Shown here piece after piece: positions 1 to 5,256 of a stretch of 6,374 nucleotides of DNA (positions are counted from its first letter, which is position 1; each line of letters opens with the position of its first letter). Location: assembly GCA_012515365.1 (NCBI GenBank), contig JAAYYM010000559.1:1-6374 (forward strand). The letters are read 5' to 3'. This DNA is from Clostridia bacterium (GTDB taxonomy: Bacteria > Bacillota_A > Clostridia > Lachnospirales > Lachnospiraceae). The notes below the pieces were generated by a model. It made no database searches, was not told the origin of the DNA, and worked only from the letters and a program-made list of their open reading frames with translations. The position numbers were made by a program, and so were the translations under genes.

Positions 1-928
1 CTATCGGTTCTTTGTTCTGAAGCTTTGATAGTACATTCTCGATCATCTCACCCTGTTCAGGATTACATTCTATGTCAACATTGATGATACCGTCACGCAC
101 CATTTCCAATGCCTCATGAACTGCATCAAATGAAATGATCTTAATATCACCATTTACACCAACACTTAATCCTGCTTCTTCAATCGCTTCTATCGCACCG
201 AATGTCATATCATCATTTTGTGATACCACTACATCAATATCCGGATATCTCTCGATCAGTTGTTTCATGACCTCTTTGCCTCTTGCAGTCGTGAAATCTC
301 CGCATACTTGTTCCAGAATGTTCCAGTTTTCATGTTCATTAGCGATGGCTTTAAATCCCATCGTACGGCCAAGCTGTGATGTCGACCCCGGTGTTCCCTG
401 TAGTACAACGATATTAATTTCTTCCGTTTCGCTTTCCTGATTATCAGCAAGCCACCTGCCTGCTTTTTCTCCTTCTTCATAAAAATCGGTTCCCACCCAG
501 GTTGCATAAAGTGATGAATCATCGACTTTTACCATACGATCAACCAGAATAACCGGTATCCCCGCTTCTTTTGCTTCTTGTAGCACGGTATCCCATCCAT
601 CCTCCGTTACTGGAGAAAAAACGATGTAATCCACTCTTTGAGAGATAAAGCTTCTAATCGATTTGATCTGATTCTCCTGCTTTTGTCTTGCATTATTAAA
701 AATCAAAAAATACCCATTTTCTTTATTTAAGGCACTCTGTATGGATGCTGTATTTGCTGTTCTCCATAGCGATTCACTGCCAAGCTGTGAAAATCCGACT
801 ACAATCAGATCCTCATCAATGCTGTCAGTTTCCATCATATCCTCACTGACTTTTGTAGAAAACATCCCACAGCCGGTCAGACCAAAGACCAGCAATAGCA
901 ATAAAAGACCTGTTCTAATCTGTTTCAT
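1..928 (-). CDS. Sugar-binding lipoprotein, YtfQ-like (ABC solute-binding / sensor partner), C-terminus cut by window edge
   Basis: The open frame runs without a stop for 309 codons from the ATG at 928 to the left edge. It starts with a lipoprotein signal: K/R at residues 3-5, a run of leucines at 8-13 and the lipobox LTGC with Cys20, so the mature protein should be lipid-anchored outside the membrane. Residues 42-300 look like a periplasmic-binding-protein fold (LacI/ribose-binding type, Peripla_BP_4). The segments VGFSQLGSESLWRTAN (44-59), RQKQENQIKSIRSF (81-94), VDRM (129-132), LQGTPGS (176-182) and QNDDMTFGAIEAI (237-249) strongly resemble the E. coli galactofuranose-binding protein YtfQ, as recalled from memory. 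By comparison with YtfQ, only about 20-35 C-terminal residues are missing. A ribosome site AAGGAG (943-938) lies 9 bases upstream of the ATG. The gene overlaps the kinase end by 14 bases, which suggests translational coupling. The ligand is probably a sugar but is not determined; the protein may serve the kinase, an ABC importer to the left, or both. Confidence 0.9.
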   Translation of the reverse strand, partial: MKQIRTGLLLLLLVFGLTGCGMFSTKVSEDMMETDSIDEDLIVVGFSQLGSESLWRTANTASIQSALNKENGYFLIFNNARQKQENQIKSIRSFISQRVDYIVFSPVTEDGWDTVLQEAKEAGIPVILVDRMVKVDDSSLYATWVGTDFYEEGEKAGRWLADNQESETEEINIVVLQGTPGSTSQLGRTMGFKAIANEHENWNILEQVCGDFTTARGKEVMKQLIERYPDIDVVVSQNDDMTFGAIEAIEEAGLSVGVNGDIKIISFDAVHEALEMVRDGIINVDIECNPEQGEMIENVLSKLQNKEPI

Positions 929-2408
929 GATCACCGTCTCCTTCTTTAGAATCCTCAAATAACTGTGCCGGAATTACAATTCTGACACGAGTTCCTTTTC
1001 CCTTTTGCGAATCAATCTCCATCCCGTATGAGGCCCCAAAGTTCATACGTATACGCTCATTGACATTTGCAAGACCAAAACCTGTCTCTGTTTCCTTGCA
1101 GGGACGTTTGATCTCTTCTCTAAGTTTTTCAAGCTCATCCGACTCCATTCCAACACCATTATCTTCTACAGACAGATAAATGTTACCATCCATATATGTT
1201 CCTGTGATCGTAATCTTTCCCATTGCCCGTTTATACTTGATTCCGTGATAAAGTGCATTTTCCACAATAGGCTGTATCGTTAACTTCAGTATTTTATATG
1301 GATATAGTTCCTTTGGTATATGGATCTCATATTCCAGAATATCCCTGTAACGTGCCTGCTGAATCTGTAAATAACTGATGATATGAAGCTCCTCTTCCTG
1401 TATGGATATATATTCTTTTCCTTTGCTTAAAACAAGACGGAAAAAATCTGACAAGGATACAACCATATTAACAGCACTATCCGTGTCATTTCCTTCAATC
1501 AACCAAACAATTGTATCCAATGTGTTATATAAAAAATGCGGATTGATCTGTTCCTGTAAAAGACGAAGCTCTGCATAACGCATTTTTCGTTCATCTTCCT
1601 TAATCTTATTAACCATGACCTCAAGTTTTTCTGTCATATCATTGACACTTTCACTTAGCTCAGCTATTTCATCCTTTGTTTTAACCTGTGTTCTAACACT
1701 AAAATCTCCCTCAGAGATTTGTTTCGTCATCTGACTCAACTGACCAATCGGCTTCGTAATGCTGTTGAGGACCAAAACCGTGACAATCACAACAACAATC
1801 AGTATCGTAATTACGATTGAAATAATTGCAAAAATAAAGGAAGATACCTGTTTATTTAAAAGCATGGTCAGGTTTTCAATACTTTTCGTCTGATAGTAAA
1901 TATAATACTGAATATCATCCTGTATCAATTCTGTCAGGATATAAATATTGTTATCCAGCATATCAATATTCTCTTCATAAGGCTTTCCCTGCTCCAGATT
2001 CACCCGGATATCATCAATTCTGTCACGCAGCGTATCTATATTTCTAAGTAGACTTTGAAGCCAGACCCGACTCTCACGATCAGTCGTGATGCGTTCCAGC
2101 TTCTTAAACTCATTCTGTAATTCATCAATCAGCACATAGGGATCCTTTAAACCCTTATCCTCATTGATTGTTTCAAAAGTAGCAGCCCCTACTGCTATTT
2201 TATAGATGCTTTCATCTAATTCCTCTTTAAAATCAAGATTATAGTTATTGGCAACCGTCATATTTCCTACAATTTCATCATATGAATTGCTGTAATTCAC
2301 CAGTGCCACAATCAGATAGATCGAAATCAGTAAAAGTGGAATAATGGTCAACATGATCAACATCATCAGCTTATTCTTTAATGGATATCTGATCGCTTCT
2401 TGTTTCAT
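915..2408 (-). CDS. Two-component sensor histidine kinase, YesM/LytS type (HAMP, His_kinase, HATPase_c)
   Basis: This is an inner-membrane sensor kinase of 497 residues. Order of parts: TM1 at about 14-37, an extracytoplasmic region of about 150 residues, TM2 at about 190-214, HAMP at about 215-263 (containing PIGQL and EGDFSV), the His_kinase domain with phospho-acceptor His291 in QINPHFLYNTLD, then HATPase_c with the N box VENALYHG (Asn384), G1 box DNGVGM (416-421) and G2 box GFGLANVNERI (443-453). The INPHFLYN motif is the hallmark of the LytS/YesM class, which usually phosphorylates AraC-type (YesN) or LytTR regulators. The external region looks wholly helical, rich in charged heptad-like stretches, and unlike a Cache fold. 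I chose the ATG at 2408 because AAAGGG (2420-2415) sits 6 bases upstream; the in-frame ATG at 2429 would add seven residues but has no good ribosome site. No response regulator is in the window; the next gene, overlapping by 14 bases, is the sugar-binding lipoprotein. Confidence 0.93.
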   Translation of the reverse strand: MKQEAIRYPLKNKLMMLIMLTIIPLLLISIYLIVALVNYSNSYDEIVGNMTVANNYNLDFKEELDESIYKIAVGAATFETINEDKGLKDPYVLIDELQNEFKKLERITTDRESRVWLQSLLRNIDTLRDRIDDIRVNLEQGKPYEENIDMLDNNIYILTELIQDDIQYYIYYQTKSIENLTMLLNKQVSSFIFAIISIVITILIVVVIVTVLVLNSITKPIGQLSQMTKQISEGDFSVRTQVKTKDEIAELSESVNDMTEKLEVMVNKIKEDERKMRYAELRLLQEQINPHFLYNTLDTIVWLIEGNDTDSAVNMVVSLSDFFRLVLSKGKEYISIQEEELHIISYLQIQQARYRDILEYEIHIPKELYPYKILKLTIQPIVENALYHGIKYKRAMGKITITGTYMDGNIYLSVEDNGVGMESDELEKLREEIKRPCKETETGFGLANVNERIRMNFGASYGMEIDSQKGKGTRVRIVIPAQLFEDSKEGDGDHETD

Positions 2409-2440
2409 CGTAAACCCTTTCTGGATCATAGACTATATCC

Positions 2441-2579
2441 GGTAATTACGAAACAACTTCATTTATCAGGCGATTTCATGAATTCAGACAAAAACGTGCG
2501 TCGAAGACGTTTTGCCTCCGCACTTATTTTGTGTAAATTCTTGAAATCTGTTCTGAAGATTATGAGTTTCGCAATTGCC
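2441..2579. repeat. Imperfect long palindrome, MITE-like or dispersed intergenic repeat, in the kinase leader
   Basis: The plus strand from 2441 (GGTAATTACGAAAC) and the minus strand from 2579 (GGCAATTGCGAAAC) start almost identically. They stay alignable with small gaps for about 60 bases, sharing in order GAAAC, CAG, GATTTCA, GAATT, ACAAAA and GTGCG. The arms are 2441-2500 and 2519-2579, separated by an 18-base centre. Transcribed from either strand, the element would fold into one long hairpin. Inside it AAAACGT (2491-2497) and ACGTTTT (2507-2513) form a smaller stem. No protein in this stretch looks real; a 77-codon plus-strand frame crosses it without a credible start or family. Terminal inverted repeats, non-coding content and intergenic placement fit a MITE or REP-like repeat. 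Whether other copies exist in the genome cannot be seen here. Confidence 0.6.
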
Positions 2580-2619
2580 TGCCATAGAATATGTGTAGGA
2601 TGCGCACTAAGGCATGCGC

Positions 2620-2645
2620 GATATAATGTCTAGCGACATTATATC
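2620..2645. repeat. Perfect inverted repeat, 11-bp arms with 4-base centre; candidate operator or hairpin
   Basis: The left arm GATATAATGTC (2620-2630) and right arm GACATTATATC (2635-2645) are exact reverse complements around TAGC. The repeat covers the -10 and probable start point of a minus-strand promoter, a typical position for a repressor site. It has no T-run after it on either strand, so it is not a standard intrinsic terminator. Next to it lies a weaker pair, GCGCA (2602-2606) and TGCGC (2615-2619). It could instead be the outer end of the neighbouring dispersed repeat. Confidence 0.7.
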
Positions 2646-2646
2646 A
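2638..2646 (-). promoter_or_regulatory. Probable extended -10 promoter for the kinase-lipoprotein operon
   Basis: Reading the minus strand from 2646, TGATATAAT matches the extended -10 consensus TGnTATAAT exactly. No good -35 lies at 16-18 bases; TTGCAG is at 20, which is too far. Extended -10 promoters can work with a weak -35. Transcription would begin near 2631 and give a leader of about 220 bases that contains the long palindrome before the kinase start at 2408. Confidence 0.45.
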
Positions 2647-2677
2647 TAACGATAAAGAGAAATCTGCAAGAAAATAT

Positions 2678-4042
2678 TTACGATTTATTGTTCAAATTTG
2701 CTCTCATTACTTTCCCATATTTATGCTTATAGTAAAGGAAATTCACTCCGCCACGTGCTGCTTCATCCAGGAAGATCGTAATATAAATTGCAAGCATATC
2801 CATATGCAGGATCTCCACCAAAAACCAGGATACTCCGATAATAATTGTGGATCCTATGATCTGAGAAACAAACATCCATTTTGTATCACCATGTGCACGA
2901 ATGGCATTTCCGCAAATTACATTCATGCTTTGCGGAATCATAATAATTCCAATCCATTCTAGAAACAGAACAGCTCGTTTGATCAGCTCTGTATCATTTG
3001 AAAAAATACTCAAAAGCGTTTTGGGGAAACAAAAAAAGCAGATAGTTGCAAGCCCGACAATTATAAAATTTAACACCATTGTAATGTAGAAAAAAGAATT
3101 TCCATCCTGACCTTTTCCTGCACCGATAGCACGTCCGATCAATGATAAAGTAGCCTTTGAAGTTCCTTCAAATATGACATAAATAATGCACTGAAAACCA
3201 AATGTCAATGTATAAATTGCCATATCACGATAGCTAAATCCATTGATAAATCGTATCAATAGCAGATTTGAAAAATTCCACAATAAGTACTCAAGTCCTA
3301 CCGGCACTCCCAATCTGATAATCTCAAAATAAGGTTTCACAGATACCCTTAATTGATCCATATTCAAAATCTGATACTTATGCTTCTTATATACAAGACA
3401 ATAGATACACAAAAACAGGCAGGAACAAAGATTTGCCACTAAAGTTCCAATGGCAGCACCAGTTACATATAAAGCCGGAAATCCGAATTTTCCAAAAATC
3501 AAAATCCATGAAATCAGGATATTTAATCCAACCTTCAGTATTCCCGCATACATGACCGGTTTTGTATCACCCATTCCCTGCAACATAGCCTGAAGTGAAC
3601 TGTCTATACCTATAAACAGCAGATAAGCGGTACAGATCTTTACGTAAGAAATGCTATAATCAATGATGCTTGGATCTACCTGAAAAAATGTAAGAATCTC
3701 ATGTGCAAACATATGCCATAAACCAAAGATCACGACACCTGCCATTGTATGATAAAGCGCCATGCTTCTCACATACGATGCGATCTGCCCCTTCTTGTTA
3801 GCTCCAAAAAGCTTGGATGTAATGATAATCAAGCCTGTACTGACAGCTACCATACTGTCAATGGTAGCCGCATATGGCATTTGTGCTGCTCCTGCTGCAG
3901 ATACATATCGTGTATCAAGATTTCCAAGGAACGCTTTATCTGTCAGGGACTGAAGCTGGAATACCAATCCCTGTATAATCAGCGGAAATGCAATTCGAAT
4001 AATATTTTTTATTTTTTCTGTATGTTTTGTGATTTTTCCCAT
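2678..4042 (-). CDS. MATE-family efflux transporter
   Basis: This is an integral membrane protein of about 454 residues, the usual size for the MATE family (MatE twice, 12 membrane helices). MATE proteins export drugs or metabolites in exchange for Na+ or H+. Visible family signs are the N-terminal FPLIIQGLVFQLQSLTDKAFLG (first half begins near residue 19), the loop QGMGDTKPVMYAGILKVGLN after the fifth helix, and the matching second-half loop GNAIRAHGDTKWM near residues 378-390; these two GDTK motifs mark the internal pseudo-symmetry. Hydrophobic spans occur throughout with short loops. The start is uncertain. ATG at 4042 follows the purine-rich GAAGAGTGAGAGAG and is preferred, while GTG at 4051 would add three residues and overlap the ROK stop as GTGA. 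Either way the gene is coupled to the ROK repressor gene upstream. The substrate cannot be told from sequence. No clear intrinsic terminator follows the TAA. Confidence 0.93.
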   Translation of the reverse strand: MGKITKHTEKIKNIIRIAFPLIIQGLVFQLQSLTDKAFLGNLDTRYVSAAGAAQMPYAATIDSMVAVSTGLIIITSKLFGANKKGQIASYVRSMALYHTMAGVVIFGLWHMFAHEILTFFQVDPSIIDYSISYVKICTAYLLFIGIDSSLQAMLQGMGDTKPVMYAGILKVGLNILISWILIFGKFGFPALYVTGAAIGTLVANLCSCLFLCIYCLVYKKHKYQILNMDQLRVSVKPYFEIIRLGVPVGLEYLLWNFSNLLLIRFINGFSYRDMAIYTLTFGFQCIIYVIFEGTSKATLSLIGRAIGAGKGQDGNSFFYITMVLNFIIVGLATICFFCFPKTLLSIFSNDTELIKRAVLFLEWIGIIMIPQSMNVICGNAIRAHGDTKWMFVSQIIGSTIIIGVSWFLVEILHMDMLAIYITIFLDEAARGGVNFLYYKHKYGKVMRANLNNKS

Positions 4043-4047
4043 CTCTC

Positions 4048-5010
4048 TCACTCTTCACATGCCCACTTTGTAAGGACACGCTTTATTAGTCCTTTCTCAT
4101 AATAGTGATTCATTTTTTCAATTACATAAAGTTTAGGAACCCGTTCACACGGAAGAATATCTTTAAGCCTACGATCTAAATGTTCTATCATTGTTTTACT
4201 GCAGCCACCACCGGATAACAGCAGATCGGGCAGATTCAAAACACAGGTAAGCGCAAGTATCGCAGTAGTCAGGATTTCTTCCACTTCCGTCTGATCCCTG
4301 CACAGATATTCGAGCTCTCCGGCATATCCATGACTTCCTCTGACGATCTCTCCATTCATCACAATTCCAACTCCGATGCATTTGTCTTCTTCCATATATA
4401 CAATGTGAGCAAAATCTTCGCGCTCTCTTGCTTCCGCATAGCAGACTGCATTGATATCATTTTCAATGAATACCTCGAGCTCCAATTCACTTTTGAGTAA
4501 TTCAGATAATTGTTTTCCTTCTAATTTAGGGAACTTAGGAAGATAGGTAATCTCATCTTCATATACCGTTCCTGCAACTCCGATGGATACTGCTGAAAGT
4601 GTCTCAAACTCCGCCTTTACATTTCGTACATAATTCACCAGATCAATCGGACTGATTTCCCCGTCAGCCTTGAGTGTACTTAATTCTCTGACCCGTCTGC
4701 CATATGCATCATAAACACCAGCACATATTTCATCATCATCAAATCTAAGTGTCAATGCATATTGATAGTCAGGATTCAGTTCATAGCAGATCCCCGGACG
4801 TCCGCCACAGCTCTCACTTTCAATTGATACCAGAGCCTCTCCTTTGATCGTCAGCTCCTTAAGCAACGCAGATACTGTCGGATAGCTAAGACCAACCTCT
4901 TCTGCCACTTTCGCAATACTTAACGGACTCTGTTCTCTTAACAGATTTCTGACTGCTTTTTTGTTTTGTATTTTCACCTGCTCAAAATGTGCGGTATTCT
5001 CTTTTTTCAT
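4048..5010 (-). CDS. ROK-family transcriptional repressor with degenerate kinase domain
   Basis: This is a 320-residue DNA-binding regulator. The N-terminus is a winged helix-turn-helix (about 15-75) with SIAKVAEEVGLSYPTVSALL as the helix-turn-helix and GGRPG (69-73) in the wing, as in XylR/NagC-type ROK repressors. The C-terminal ROK fold (about 83-315) keeps VSIGVAGTV (141-149), the catalytic-Asp segment ENDINAV (Asp185) and GSHGYAGELE (225-234). Two family features are missing. The phosphate loop DxGxT is replaced by RFDDDEI near 89-95. The zinc site (His of GEIGH and the CxCGxxGC cluster) is absent, with GELEYLC in its place. It is also shorter than typical ROK repressors (about 370-400). 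It is therefore probably a ligand-sensing repressor without kinase activity. ATG at 5010 is chosen because AGGAGG (5024-5019) lies 8 bases upstream; upstream in-frame ATGs at 5037 and 5016 have no usable site. Its target is likely its own operon with the MATE gene. Confidence 0.9.
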   Translation of the reverse strand: MKKENTAHFEQVKIQNKKAVRNLLREQSPLSIAKVAEEVGLSYPTVSALLKELTIKGEALVSIESESCGGRPGICYELNPDYQYALTLRFDDDEICAGVYDAYGRRVRELSTLKADGEISPIDLVNYVRNVKAEFETLSAVSIGVAGTVYEDEITYLPKFPKLEGKQLSELLKSELELEVFIENDINAVCYAEAREREDFAHIVYMEEDKCIGVGIVMNGEIVRGSHGYAGELEYLCRDQTEVEEILTTAILALTCVLNLPDLLLSGGGCSKTMIEHLDRRLKDILPCERVPKLYVIEKMNHYYEKGLIKRVLTKWACEE

Positions 5011-5062
5011 CTCCATATCCTCCTCAATACTTACCATAAGTTTCAGTTATATGCTTTATTAC

Positions 5063-5085
5063 TACTTTTTAAATATACTTTTTAA
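5063..5085. repeat. Tandem 10-bp direct repeats TACTTTTTAA, candidate ROK operator
   Basis: TACTTTTTAA occurs at 5063-5072 and again at 5076-5085, 13 bases apart. The same segment also contains an inverted TTAAA (5069-5073) / TTTAA (5081-5085) pair. It lies just downstream of the probable ROK transcription start, where a repressor would block its own promoter. ROK repressors commonly bind AT-rich sites, but no binding is shown by sequence alone, and the region is AT-rich enough for chance repeats. Confidence 0.4.
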
Positions 5086-5095
5086 TGTATGTTTA

Positions 5096-5124
5096 ATTAT
5101 GGGTGATTCTTGATCATTTGTCAA
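5096..5124 (-). promoter_or_regulatory. Sigma-A promoter for the ROK-MATE operon
   Basis: On the minus strand a perfect -35 TTGACA (5124-5119) is followed after exactly 17 bases by -10 CATAAT (5101-5096). The start point would be near 5089, giving a leader of about 80 bases to the ROK ATG at 5010. Confidence 0.75.
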
Positions 5125-5138
5125 ACAGTTTTTATGAT

Positions 5139-5167
5139 TAATTATTGCTATTCCACATAATTATTGC
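5139..5167. repeat. Pair of 10-bp direct repeats TAATTATTGC between divergent promoters
   Basis: TAATTATTGC is present at 5139-5148 and 5158-5167, 19 bases start to start. It lies between the ROK -35 and the chemoreceptor promoter, a usual place for a regulator acting on one or both genes. The function is unknown. Confidence 0.4.
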
Positions 5168-5215
5168 GGTGTTTCGACAATACATGCAAAACCATTTTTA
5201 ATAATATTTTTTCAA

Positions 5216-5224
5216 TGCTATAAT
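5216..5224 (+). promoter_or_regulatory. Extended -10 promoter for the chemoreceptor gene
   Basis: TGCTATAAT (5216-5224) matches TGnTATAAT exactly and lies 33 bases before the ATG, so transcription would start near 5231. The -35 is poor (AT-rich, around 5196-5201). A second possible promoter upstream is TCGACA (5174-5179), 17 bases, TTTAAT (5197-5202). No sigma-D (flagellar) promoter pattern is evident. Confidence 0.6.
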
Positions 5225-5256
5225 AATGTCATATAGCAGACAGGAGGTATCTTATT

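Noticed and set aside
135..962. Plus-strand open frames at 135-440 and 741-962 and a second minus-strand frame at 265-522.
   Set aside because: All overlap the continuous 309-codon binding-protein frame with its clear family motifs. They are shadows.
2406..2429. ATG at 2429 as the kinase start.
   Set aside because: No ribosome site at usual spacing, whereas AAAGGG is placed 6 bases before the ATG at 2408.
2400..2633. A 77-codon plus-strand open frame through the intergenic region.
   Set aside because: It lies across the long palindrome, is arginine-rich at the palindrome centre, lacks a ribosome binding site and starts inside the kinase 5' end. It is best explained as a by-product of the repeat.
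2409..2637. A riboswitch in the roughly 220-base kinase leader.
   Set aside because: I see no known aptamer core. The structure is explained by two long complementary arms, unlike a multi-helix aptamer.
2620..2645. The perfect inverted repeat as a rho-independent terminator for the MATE gene.
   Set aside because: The stem is AT-rich and not followed by a T-run on either strand; it overlaps an extended -10.
2723..4102. Several plus-strand frames antisense to the MATE gene (2723-2962, 2901-3089, 3749-4102, 3762-3953).
   Set aside because: They are antisense to a well-supported transporter, are rich in Cys/His/Ser typical of reverse-strand artefacts, and have no ribosome sites.
5011..5037. ATG at 5037 as the ROK start.
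   Set aside because: The AGGAGG site lies downstream of it, inside the extra codons, and serves the ATG at 5010.
5160..5256. A sigma-D flagellar promoter upstream of the chemoreceptor.
   Set aside because: No TAAA plus GCCGATAA-type pair at suitable spacing; the extended -10 fits better.
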